DNA of 33,964 nucleotides from Ideonella sp. MAG2. Lineage in GTDB: Bacteria > Pseudomonadota > Gammaproteobacteria > Burkholderiales > Burkholderiaceae_C. Location: NCBI GenBank assembly GCA_004359425.1, contig PTEU01000002.1:526771-560734 (forward strand). The letters are read 5' to 3'. The position numbers and the translations under genes were made by a program. Shown here one piece after another: positions 23,673 to 30,732 of this stretch (the first letter of the stretch is position 1; each line of letters opens with the position of its first letter). The notes under the pieces were generated by a model. The model had not been told where the DNA came from, did not search any database, and saw nothing but the letters and a program-made list of their open reading frames with translations.

Positions 23673-25339
23673 CGCCCCACACCGTTCGGGCTGAGCTTGT
23701 CGAAGCCCTGGGCGGATCAGGCGGTCTGAGGCGTCGCACATTGCTTGCCGCCGGTCTGCCAAGCGCTACCTGGCCCCTTGCTGCATGCCGCTCTGGCGCT
23801 TCACTGCCGCCCCCCGCCACCTGGGCAGGCAGCTCGCCCGAGCGAGGCCACCGCCTGCGCAGCCCGCTGCCGCCGCTGTCCAGCGCACGCCCGCCTCGCC
23901 GCGCTGGGGCTTTGGTTTTGGGGGGTGGCGTGGCCGGTTTGTCTGCCTTGAGAACCCTGCATGCGGCGGGGGTGCAAGACGCCGCCCTGCTAGAGCTGGA
24001 AGACAGCGTGGGCGGCAACAGCCGCGCCCATGTGCTGGCGGGCCAGGCTTGCCCGGTGGGAGCGCACTATCTGCCGGTGCCTGGCCTGGCCGCACGTGAG
24101 GTGAGCGAGTGGCTGCACGAGATCGGCCTGATGCGCTTTGATGCGTTGCGCGGCAAAAGCCTGCCCGACGAACGCCACCTGGCCCATGCCCCGCAAGAGC
24201 GGCTGTGGATAGACGGCCATTGGCAAGATGGCCTGCTGGCCAGCACCGAAGGCCGCCCCGCTTTGGCCGCCCAGGCCCAGCGCTTTGCCCAGGCCGTCAG
24301 CCAGGCCAGCCACCTGGGCTTTGCCATGCCCAGCCAGCGAGCCCCCTTTGGCGCGGCTCATGCCGCCCTGGACGCCCAAACCTTTGCCCATTGGCTGCAA
24401 GCCCAAGGCCTGAACGACCCACACCTGCTGGCCTATCTGGACTACGCCTGCCGCGACGACTATGGCGCGGGCCTGCACACTGTCTCGGCTTGGGCGGGCC
24501 TGCACTACTTTGCCAGCCGCCATGGCTTCAAAGCGCCGGGCACACCGCTCAGCGAGGCAGAGGCTCGCAGCGAAGGCGTGTTCACCTGGCCCGAAGGCAA
24601 CGCTTGGTTGGTAGAGCGACTGGCCGCACCGCTGCGCGCCCACCTGCACCCCGCACGCACCGTGCTGCGGGTGGACGAAGGCAAACACGGTGTGGACGTG
24701 TGGGCTTGGAACGAAGCCAAGGCGGAGCTAGAACATTGGCAAACCCCGCAAGTGGTGATGGCGCTGCCGCTGTTCGTCAGTGCGCGCGTGCTGGCTAACC
24801 CGTTGGATGCGCTGACAAAGGCCGTGCAAGGCGCCCACTATGCGCCCTGGCTGGTGACCCACTTGCAGCTCAGCGAGGCCCTGATCGACCGTCCCGGCAT
24901 GCCCCCTGCCTGGGACAGCGTGGCCTATGCCCCTGCAGGCAGCACCAGTGCGCTGGGCTATGTAGACAACCAACACCAAAGTCTGCGGCCCGACCGCGGC
25001 CTGCACACCGGCCCTGGCGTGATCAGCGCCTATCACGCCCTGCTCGAGTCAGAGCGCGCCGCGCTCTACAGCCAGCCCGCCGCCACCTGGGCGCAGCGCG
25101 TGCTGGCCGACCTGCGCATCCTGCATGCCGACATAGACGACAAGGTCAGCGCCATGGCCCTGTGCCGCCACGGCCATGCCATGCGCATTCCCACCCCCGG
25201 CACCCGCAGCCACCCGGCACTGGCCGCCCTGCGCCAGCAGCGCGGCCGCATCCGCTTTGCCCACAGCGAGCTGGCGGGCTACTCGGTATTTGAAGAGGCG
25301 TTTACCTTGGGATGGGCCGCTGGCCAGGCTGCCGCGTAG
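23669..25339 (+). CDS. FAD-dependent amine oxidase-like protein with Tat-like lipoprotein signal
   Basis: A 556-residue flavoprotein starting at a GTG that overlaps the previous stop (GTGA); another GTG lies 15 nt upstream. Residues 5-13 come from a dispersed DNA repeat. Then follows a twin-arginine-like signal, LRRRTLLAAG, ending with a lipobox LAAC, so export as a folded lipoprotein is likely. The FAD site is ALVLGGGVAGLSALRTL with LLELEDSVGGNSRAH as the second strand. The C-terminal FAD-contacting block resembles the flavin-containing amine oxidase/phytoene desaturase family (YSVFEEAFTLGWAAGQAA). Next to an aminopropyltransferase, a polyamine or related amine substrate is a reasonable guess but is not shown. 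If the repeat was inserted, the native start may be further in. Confidence 0.78.
   Translation: MTPHTVRAELVEALGGSGGLRRRTLLAAGLPSATWPLAACRSGASLPPPATWAGSSPERGHRLRSPLPPLSSARPPRRAGALVLGGGVAGLSALRTLHAAGVQDAALLELEDSVGGNSRAHVLAGQACPVGAHYLPVPGLAAREVSEWLHEIGLMRFDALRGKSLPDERHLAHAPQERLWIDGHWQDGLLASTEGRPALAAQAQRFAQAVSQASHLGFAMPSQRAPFGAAHAALDAQTFAHWLQAQGLNDPHLLAYLDYACRDDYGAGLHTVSAWAGLHYFASRHGFKAPGTPLSEAEARSEGVFTWPEGNAWLVERLAAPLRAHLHPARTVLRVDEGKHGVDVWAWNEAKAELEHWQTPQVVMALPLFVSARVLANPLDALTKAVQGAHYAPWLVTHLQLSEALIDRPGMPPAWDSVAYAPAGSTSALGYVDNQHQSLRPDRGLHTGPGVISAYHALLESERAALYSQPAATWAQRVLADLRILHADIDDKVSAMALCRHGHAMRIPTPGTRSHPALAALRQQRGRIRFAHSELAGYSVFEEAFTLGWAAGQAAA
23683..23705 (+). repeat. Half copy of the CGTTCGGGCTGAGC repeat inside a coding start
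   Basis: CGTTCGGGCTGAGCTTGTCG plus AAG repeats the left arm found at 21999 with one change (C to T). It lies 14 nt into the FAD protein frame and is translated as TVRAELVEA. The matching right arm is absent. Confidence 0.85.
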
Positions 25340-25349
25340 CATGGGCGGC

Positions 25350-25685
25350 ATGAACACCGCCTACACCTACTTGGCTGTCGCCATCGTCACCGAAGTCATC
25401 GCCACCAGCTCTCTCAAAGCCTCGGTGGGCTTCACCCGCCCTGTGCCCAGCCTCATCACCCTGCTGGGCTATGCCGCCAGCTTCTATTGCTTAGCGCAAG
25501 CCCTGCACACCATCCCCACCGGCGTGGCCTATGCCATCTGGTCGGGCGTGGGCATCGTGCTCATCTCCCTCGTGGGCTGGCTGGCCTTTGGCCAAAAGCT
25601 GGACATGCCCGCCCTGCTCGGCATGGGCCTGATTGCAGCGGGGGTGGTGGTGATCAACTTGTTTTCCAAGGCGTCAGCGCACTGA
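25350..25685 (+). CDS. SMR-family multidrug/cation efflux protein (EmrE-like)
   Basis: A 111-residue protein with four membrane helices. The essential Glu15 lies in AVAIVTEVIATSSLKAS, aligned with Glu14 of EmrE, and IPTGVAYAIWSGVGIVLI is the conserved helix 3. The ATG at 25350 is preferred; the ATG at 25341 (MGGM) is also possible and lies 1 nt after the FAD gene stop. SMR proteins export quaternary ammonium compounds, guanidinium or polyamines (MdtIJ). Its place after polyamine-like genes makes amine export a reasonable idea. The minus-strand TMEM175-like frame runs into its 3' end. Confidence 0.88.
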   Translation: MNTAYTYLAVAIVTEVIATSSLKASVGFTRPVPSLITLLGYAASFYCLAQALHTIPTGVAYAIWSGVGIVLISLVGWLAFGQKLDMPALLGMGLIAAGVVVINLFSKASAH

Positions 25686-26296
25686 GGGGCAGGCGGCATA
25701 CTGTGGGCATCTAGGTTGCCCACAAACACACGATGAACCTCGGCATCTTGCTTTTTCCCGACGTTGAAGAACTGGACTTTGCTGGCCCCTGGGAGATGGC
25801 CACGATGTGGAAGGCGGTGACCAAGCATGCCCAGCACATAGAGCACCAAAGAGAGCTTGCCCTTCACGTCTCGGCCCAAGGCTTGGGCAATGGCGTTGCC
25901 AGGGCCGTGGTGTTTGGCCAGGTTGTTCTGCAGCAGGAAATAAGCAATCGCGCACAGCAGCAGGTTGATGCCATAGAGCATGGTGGGCAGGCGTGCAAAG
26001 TGGTTCTCACCCATCCAGCCGGTGGTAAAGGGCAGCAGCGATAACCAGAACAAGAGGTGCAGATTGGCCCACAGCGTGCTGGCCTTGACGTGCTTAGACG
26101 CCTGGAGCAGATGGTGGTGGTTGTTCCAGTAGGTGCCCACGTACAGAAAGCTCAGCACATAGCTGACGAACACGGGCCAGAGCTTGCTCAGCGCCTCCCA
26201 GGTGTCGCCGTGGGGCACTTTAAGTTCCAGCACCATGATGGTGATGATGATGGCGATCACGCCGTCGCTGAAGGCTTCGAGCCGGTTCTTTTCCAT
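25529..26296 (-). CDS. TMEM175-like potassium channel (DUF1211), aberrant C-terminus
   Basis: The ATG at 26296 begins MEKNRLEAFSDGVIAIIITI, the canonical RxxxFSD pore-helix motif of TMEM175-type channels. Further helices follow: VFVSYVLSFLYVGTYWNNHHHLL, LHLLFWLSLLPFTTGWMGENHF and MLYGINLLLCAIAYFLLQN. Homology holds through GRDVKGKLSLVLYVLGMLG (about residue 159). Family members then have a final helix and a short tail of about 30-40 residues. Here the frame instead crosses into antisense DJ-1 sequence and on into the SMR gene for about 95 unrelated residues. The last helix is therefore lost. The protein may be non-functional; upstream parts are intact. Confidence 0.75.
   Translation of the reverse strand: MEKNRLEAFSDGVIAIIITIMVLELKVPHGDTWEALSKLWPVFVSYVLSFLYVGTYWNNHHHLLQASKHVKASTLWANLHLLFWLSLLPFTTGWMGENHFARLPTMLYGINLLLCAIAYFLLQNNLAKHHGPGNAIAQALGRDVKGKLSLVLYVLGMLGHRLPHRGHLPGASKVQFFNVGKKQDAEVHRVFVGNLDAHSMPPAPQCADALENKLITTTPAAIRPMPSRAGMSSFWPKASQPTREMSTMPTPDQMA
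25733..25815 (+). pseudogene. 5' remnant of a DJ-1/PfpI-family gene
   Basis: The first 27 codons read MNLGILLFPDVEELDFAGPW followed by EMATMWK, the unmistakable N-terminal strand and helix of DJ-1/PfpI proteins with the conserved acidic residue. After about 25812 the frame no longer encodes this family and instead runs antisense to a TMEM175-like gene. At least 85 percent of the expected ~190-230 residues, including the nucleophilic Cys elbow, is missing. Confidence 0.75.
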
Positions 26297-26482
26297 GTCC
26301 GTGGTCCGTCTGTATGAATGGCCGCACCCCGCCGCGGCCTGTCCCATACGGGCTGCGGCATGTGGGGGTGGGCAAGGGCTGTTGTGGCCGCAGTTTAGGG
26401 GCAGCAAGTTCGCAGGGCCATCCCACGCCTTCAGGCCGGCTGGCGGGCACAATCAAAGCATCACACTCCTGATGCCAACACC
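26297..26482. promoter_or_regulatory. Divergent intergenic region, TMEM175-like gene and gloA
   Basis: 186 nt between divergent starts; promoters for both are expected here. I see no strong -35/-10 pair, inverted repeat or riboswitch-like structure. Confidence 0.4.
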
Positions 26483-26902
26483 ATGAAATACCTGCACACC
26501 ATGGTCCGCGTGAGCGACCTTGACGCTTCTTTGCGCTTTTACCGCGATGCCCTGGGCCTGGAGGTACTGCGCCGCACTGAGCACGAGGCCGGCCGCTTCA
26601 CGCTGGTGTACCTGGCCGCGCCCGGCCAGCCCGAAGCGCAAGTTGAGCTGACCTACAACTGGGACCCCGAGGTCTACACCGGCGGCCGCAACTTTGGCCA
26701 CATCGCCTTTGCGGTGGACGACATCTACGCCACCTGCCAACGTCTGATGGAACATGGTGTGCAGGTCGTGCGCCCGCCGCGCGACGGTCGCATGGCTTTT
26801 GTGCGCTCACCCGACCTAATCTCCATCGAGCTGCTGCAAGCCGGGCCTGCACTGGCGCCTACCGAGCCTTGGATGAGCATGCCTAACGTGGGAAGCTGGT
26901 AA
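26483..26902 (+). CDS. gloA: Lactoylglutathione lyase (glyoxalase I)
   Basis: A 139-residue VOC-fold metalloenzyme that converts the methylglyoxal-glutathione hemithioacetal to S-lactoylglutathione. The metal ligands are visible: His5 in YLHTMVRV, a Glu in AQVELTYN, a His in NFGHIAFAVDD and Glu in LISIELLQ. VRVSDLDASLRFYRDALGLE is the family signature. Length is normal with a short extra C-terminal tail. The stop codon is immediately followed by the GTG of the M48 protease gene, so the two are probably co-transcribed. Confidence 0.93.
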   Translation: MKYLHTMVRVSDLDASLRFYRDALGLEVLRRTEHEAGRFTLVYLAAPGQPEAQVELTYNWDPEVYTGGRNFGHIAFAVDDIYATCQRLMEHGVQVVRPPRDGRMAFVRSPDLISIELLQAGPALAPTEPWMSMPNVGSW

Positions 26903-28717
26903 GTGCCTCCGCCGCTCATGCAGCGCCAACGGTGGCGATTGACGCTGCTGGCCTTGTTGGGGGCCAGCACCGTGCAGATCATCGCCTTGTTGCCCATGGC
27001 CTTGGGCGTGGCACTGGTGGCGGGGATGTATCCGCACCCGCTGTTTGTGTGGGGCGGCGGCTTGGTGTTGGTGGGCACTTGGTGGTTGATGCAAGGCGGC
27101 GACGAGCCCGAAGGCCTGGAGGTGACACGCGACCAAGCACCGGGCCTGTGGGCCATGCTGGATGAGCTGGCCCAGGCCATGCAAGTGAAGGTGCCAAAGC
27201 GCGTAGTGTTGGTAACCGACGCCACAGCGGCGGCCGTAGACCACCAAGACCGCTGGTGGCCTTGGGTGTATCGGCAAACGCTGGTGCTGGGCGTGCCCTT
27301 GCTGCAGGGCCTCTCCGCGACTGAAATGAAGGCGGTCTTGGCGCATGAGTTGGCGCACTTCTCGCGCCACTTTGGTTGGGGCGGCCACTGGCTGTACCGC
27401 GCTCGCGCCGGGTGGACGGCCTTGCTGTCTGCGGATCATGCAGACGAGTCGGTGTGGTACCGGGCGGCAGGGGCCTACGCACGCTGGTTTGCCCCGATGT
27501 TTCAGCGCTTGACGGTGGCAGAGTCAGTGGCGAATGAATATGAGGCGGATGCCTTGGCGGCTCGGGTGTGCGCACCACAAGCCTTGGCCTCGGCCCTGCT
27601 GCGCTTGAGTGCGTCGCAATTGCCTGAGCGCCGCCTGAGGTTTGGCGACGGCCCTTGCCCCCCTCAGGCCCTGCGGGATCAAGGCCTGCGCATGGCGGTC
27701 CCTTTGGCCGCCGATGGGGTGGCGCAGGCCTTAGACCTGGATGCAGCGGCTCATTCGGCGGCAGACCCCCTGTCTCACACCCACCCGCCCACACGGGCGC
27801 GCATCCAAGCGGTGTTGGGTGCGTGGCCGCAAAGCATGAGCCTGGCCGAGGTGGCTCCGGATCAGGCGGCAGGCCCCACCTGGTGGGGGGGCGCTTGGCC
27901 TGACGTGCTGGCGCAGGCTGAACAAGCGTGGCGGCGGGTGTGGCTGCGCGCATGGTCAGCGCAGGCCGCTTGGCATGCGGTGTGTGAGGCCAGGCTTTCG
28001 GCATTGAGCTTGGCGAACGCGCCCACGCCGGACAGCCCGGGGTTTGCAGAGCGGCTGGAGTGCTTGCTCGCGCTGGATCAGCCGGGTTTTGATGAGGCCC
28101 AGCCTACCCTGCCTGGACAAGACGCCATCGAGCCTTTGGCTGTGTTCTGGTGGGCGGCAGCACTGATCCAAGCACAGCACCCGCAAGCATTGGCCTGGGC
28201 GGAAACGGCGGTGCAACGTGCGCCGGCCTTGGCCGCGCCCATGCGTCGGCACCTGGCTTTTGAAACACCCGTTGGCTTGAGCGCCGGCGAGCGCCAACGC
28301 CAGACCACCTTGTGGGAACGAGCCCTGGCGCGGCGCGATGCCGCACGTGCCATGGCCTTGCAGGCGGGGCCCCGTGGCGTGCAAGTGTGCGCGCTGGCCC
28401 CTTGGCGCACAGAAGCGCTGCGCCAAGCATTGGCATCAGACACCGCCGTGCAGCGTGCGTCGGTGTTGAGCTACGACCTCACCCTTAGCGATGGACGCCG
28501 CTTTGAAGTAGCCATGCTTTGCGTGCAGATCGACGCGGCGAATGGAGTGCAGGAGACCGAGATTCAAGACGTCTACGCGAAGTTGCTGGCGCGCGTGGCC
28601 ACCCCTCTGCGAGTGGCGGTGATCCAGAGTTGGTGGAGTACCGAGACCTGGCCGCAGTGGGTGGTGGACCATGAAGGCCAACACCCGATGGCCGTGCTCA
28701 AACTGCCTTCAAGCTAG
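26903..28717 (+). CDS. M48-family membrane metalloprotease
   Basis: A 604-residue protein. Two N-terminal membrane helices (LLALLGASTVQIIALLPMAL and PLFVWGGGLVLVGTWWLM) precede the zinc protease core. The HEXXH motif is His148-Glu149-xx-His152 in VLAHELAHFSRH, and Glu212 in VANEYEADALAARV is the third ligand. SHTHPPTRARIQAVLG is the usual M48 region after the core. The C-terminal ~250 residues look soluble and match no domain I can name. The GTG start directly follows the gloA stop; an ATG five codons later (26918) is an alternative. Possible role is membrane protein quality control, as for HtpX/Ste24 relatives. Confidence 0.85.
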   Translation: MPPPLMQRQRWRLTLLALLGASTVQIIALLPMALGVALVAGMYPHPLFVWGGGLVLVGTWWLMQGGDEPEGLEVTRDQAPGLWAMLDELAQAMQVKVPKRVVLVTDATAAAVDHQDRWWPWVYRQTLVLGVPLLQGLSATEMKAVLAHELAHFSRHFGWGGHWLYRARAGWTALLSADHADESVWYRAAGAYARWFAPMFQRLTVAESVANEYEADALAARVCAPQALASALLRLSASQLPERRLRFGDGPCPPQALRDQGLRMAVPLAADGVAQALDLDAAAHSAADPLSHTHPPTRARIQAVLGAWPQSMSLAEVAPDQAAGPTWWGGAWPDVLAQAEQAWRRVWLRAWSAQAAWHAVCEARLSALSLANAPTPDSPGFAERLECLLALDQPGFDEAQPTLPGQDAIEPLAVFWWAAALIQAQHPQALAWAETAVQRAPALAAPMRRHLAFETPVGLSAGERQRQTTLWERALARRDAARAMALQAGPRGVQVCALAPWRTEALRQALASDTAVQRASVLSYDLTLSDGRRFEVAMLCVQIDAANGVQETEIQDVYAKLLARVATPLRVAVIQSWWSTETWPQWVVDHEGQHPMAVLKLPSS

Positions 28718-28814
28718 GGGCCACAACACCAACTTCAGGGTTTACAGGATGGTCCCCGCTGCCTGCTTGGCGTGCAATGGCGGCCTCTTTCTTCACAAAC
28801 CCTTTGGAGTGCAT

Positions 28815-30158
28815 ATGCGTTCTCTTCCTCGTTTGATGGTCACTGCCGCGGCGACCCTGTGTGTGGTGGGTGCGGCATGGGCGGCACCGGCGGCCCTGCC
28901 GCATGAAATGCGCGCCTACAGCTTTGCCAGCCCCGAGCAAGTGGCCCCTGGGCGTGGCGAGGTGATTGCCAGCCATACCGTGCAAGCGGCGGGAGCGCCA
29001 TGGCTGCGCTTGCAGTTCAAAGATGTGCGCTTGCTGCCGGGCTCCAAACTGCGCATCACCTCGCTGCAAGACGGCGCGGTGCAAGAGCTGGACGCGCGTG
29101 GCCTGCACCAATGGCGCAACACCTCGGCCTACTTCAATGGCGAGGCCGTGCGGGTGGAGTTGCTGGCAGGCAAGGGCAGCAAGGGCAATCGCTTTGCGGT
29201 CTCGCATGTGATGGTGGGCCAGGCCCCGGTGCAAACCGAGAGCCAATGCGGCGCCACGGACGACCGTGTGCCGTCTAACGCCCCAGACCGCGCCCGCTTG
29301 GTGAACGTGGGCTGCACCGTGAATCTGATGAGCAACGGCTGCTTTGTGACTGCAGGGCATTGCCTGGCCAGCCCCGGCTCGGTGAATGTGGTGGAGTTCA
29401 ATGTGCCGCTGTCCGGCAGCACGGGGGCCATTGTTCACCCCGCGCCCAAAGACCAATACGTGCCCACCACCAACCGCTTGTTCAAGAACAGCGGTGTGGG
29501 CAAGGACTGGGGCGTGTTCACCACCAGCCCCAATGCCACCACGGGCCTGACAGCGCTGCAAGCCCAAGGCTCCAGCCTGAACTTCGCCACAGCGGTCCCA
29601 GCCGTGGGGGCGGACGTGGTCATCACCGGCTATGGCGTGGACAGTGGTACGGCCAACCAGACCCAGCAGGTCTCAAACGGCCCGATCACGGCCGTCAACA
29701 CCACAGGTACGTCGATGCAATACAAGGCGGACACCGAGGGCGGCAACAGCGGCTCGGTGGTGGTCAGCGGTGGCAATGTGGTGGCCATCCACACCCATGG
29801 TGGGTGTACCACCGCAGGCACCGGCAGCAATCAGGGCACCCTCTACACCAACCCTGAGCTGCAAGCAGCCTTCACCCAGGTGTGCGGCGCGACGCCCCCG
29901 GTGCCTACGTGCAGCAATATTCGCTCGGTCAAGGCAGCGTGCAGTGCCAAGGGCCGCATCACGGTGAATGTGCGGCTGACGGACAGCAGCTTCGACGGCC
30001 AGTCGGTGGCGGTGGCCATTGACGGTGCCAGCCAAGACGTGCCTATCAACGGCGATTTGGCCCAAGTCCGCCTGCCCGGCCAAGCTGCGGGTAACCACAC
30101 TTATGAGCTGATCGACCCCGCGGGTTGTGTGGCCCCCAAAACCGTGGTGTGCCCCTGA
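28815..30158 (+). CDS. Secreted trypsin-like serine protease with C-terminal Cys-containing domain
   Basis: A 447-residue exported protease. The signal peptide covers residues 1-23 (LMVTAAATLCVVGAAWAAP). A propeptide-like beta region follows to about residue 150. The chymotrypsin-fold triad is His182 in CFVTAGHCL, Asp231 in GKDWGVF and Ser312 in TEGGNSGSVV. VGCTVNLMSNGCFVTAGHC suggests a disulphide near the active-site His. After about residue 365 there is an ~80-residue domain with four Cys (CSNIRSVKAACSAKGRITVNV to CVAPKTVVC), perhaps an Ig-like binding module. The ATG at 28815 has GGAG upstream and gives a clean signal peptide; the longer frame overlaps the M48 gene. The target is unknown. 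Confidence 0.85.
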   Translation: MRSLPRLMVTAAATLCVVGAAWAAPAALPHEMRAYSFASPEQVAPGRGEVIASHTVQAAGAPWLRLQFKDVRLLPGSKLRITSLQDGAVQELDARGLHQWRNTSAYFNGEAVRVELLAGKGSKGNRFAVSHVMVGQAPVQTESQCGATDDRVPSNAPDRARLVNVGCTVNLMSNGCFVTAGHCLASPGSVNVVEFNVPLSGSTGAIVHPAPKDQYVPTTNRLFKNSGVGKDWGVFTTSPNATTGLTALQAQGSSLNFATAVPAVGADVVITGYGVDSGTANQTQQVSNGPITAVNTTGTSMQYKADTEGGNSGSVVVSGGNVVAIHTHGGCTTAGTGSNQGTLYTNPELQAAFTQVCGATPPVPTCSNIRSVKAACSAKGRITVNVRLTDSSFDGQSVAVAIDGASQDVPINGDLAQVRLPGQAAGNHTYELIDPAGCVAPKTVVCP

Positions 30159-30221
30159 GCCTCAGGTGGCCGTCAACCAGTGCTTGGCGGCCACTTGGCC
30201 CCACATCCGCTTGAATTTGCG

Positions 30222-30623
30222 TTAACTCGGTGGCGCAAGACACAGGCCACCGCGTTGCAAGCGGTGGCCTTCTGTCTCGGTGGCCTCAAAAGCTTGTTGC
30301 AAGGTGGCCATCAGGGCTTCAGCCCGAGCGCTGTTGTCTTGGCCCAGGTTGCAGACATAGACATCCAGGGTCACAGCCGCCAGCTCGGGCCAGGTGTGGA
30401 CGGCCAAGTGCGACTCGGCCAGCAAGACCACGCCTGTCACACCGGCGCTGTCCTCAGGCTGGCCGGGGGCCGGCTGAAAGCGATGAAACAGCTCGCCCAC
30501 GGCGTGCAAACCCGCGTGGGCCACGGCGGACACGCACAGAGCACGCAGCGCGGCGGGGTCGGTCATGGCGGGCAGGCCCGGTGGGCAGCCACGCAGGTCA
30601 GCGGTGAGGTGCAGGCCTTGCAT
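30222..30623 (-). CDS. speH: S-adenosylmethionine decarboxylase proenzyme, class 1b
   Basis: A 133-residue pyruvoyl enzyme that makes decarboxylated SAM, the aminopropyl donor for spermidine. The self-cleavage site is GVVLLAESHLAVHTWPE, where Ser71 becomes the pyruvoyl group; Cys91 in VTLDVYVCN is the conserved catalytic Cys. The N-terminus GLHLTADLRGC is family-typical. It is divergent from transketolase. It is the likely supplier for the membrane spermidine-synthase-like enzyme at 22098, although the two are not adjacent. Confidence 0.87.
   Translation of the reverse strand: MQGLHLTADLRGCPPGLPAMTDPAALRALCVSAVAHAGLHAVGELFHRFQPAPGQPEDSAGVTGVVLLAESHLAVHTWPELAAVTLDVYVCNLGQDNSARAEALMATLQQAFEATETEGHRLQRGGLCLAPPS
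30245..30269. repeat. 9-bp perfect hairpin in the 3' end of the SAM decarboxylase gene
   Basis: GGCCACCGC (30245-30253) and GCGGTGGCC (30261-30269) pair perfectly around a 7-nt loop. It lies inside the last codons of the minus-strand gene and faces the end of the protease gene. It could serve as a transcription barrier, but no T-tract is present. Confidence 0.5.
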
Positions 30624-30732
30624 AGGGGGCGGATCATATCGGTGCGGGTCATCCCTGACGCTCCTCGCCTAAAATCCCGTCTTTCCCCTCCTCTTCCCCC
30701 TCCCTCCCATCAGCCCGCCTGAGAGACGCCGC
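30624..30732 (+). promoter_or_regulatory. Divergent speH/tkt region with a possible -10 and a pyrimidine-rich leader
   Basis: TAAAAT at 30670-30675 is a fair -10 candidate for transketolase; the -35 at 17-nt spacing (GGGTCA) is poor. Between 30679 and 30718 the leader is almost entirely C and T, then GAGAGA precedes the ATG. The pyrimidine tract is unusual and may affect mRNA structure or turnover. Confidence 0.35.

Noticed and set aside
22500..23762. 420-codon open frame antisense to the spermidine-synthase-like gene
   Set aside because: Its His/Gln/Gly-rich translation is typical of antisense shadows of high-GC genes, and it even crosses the repeat.
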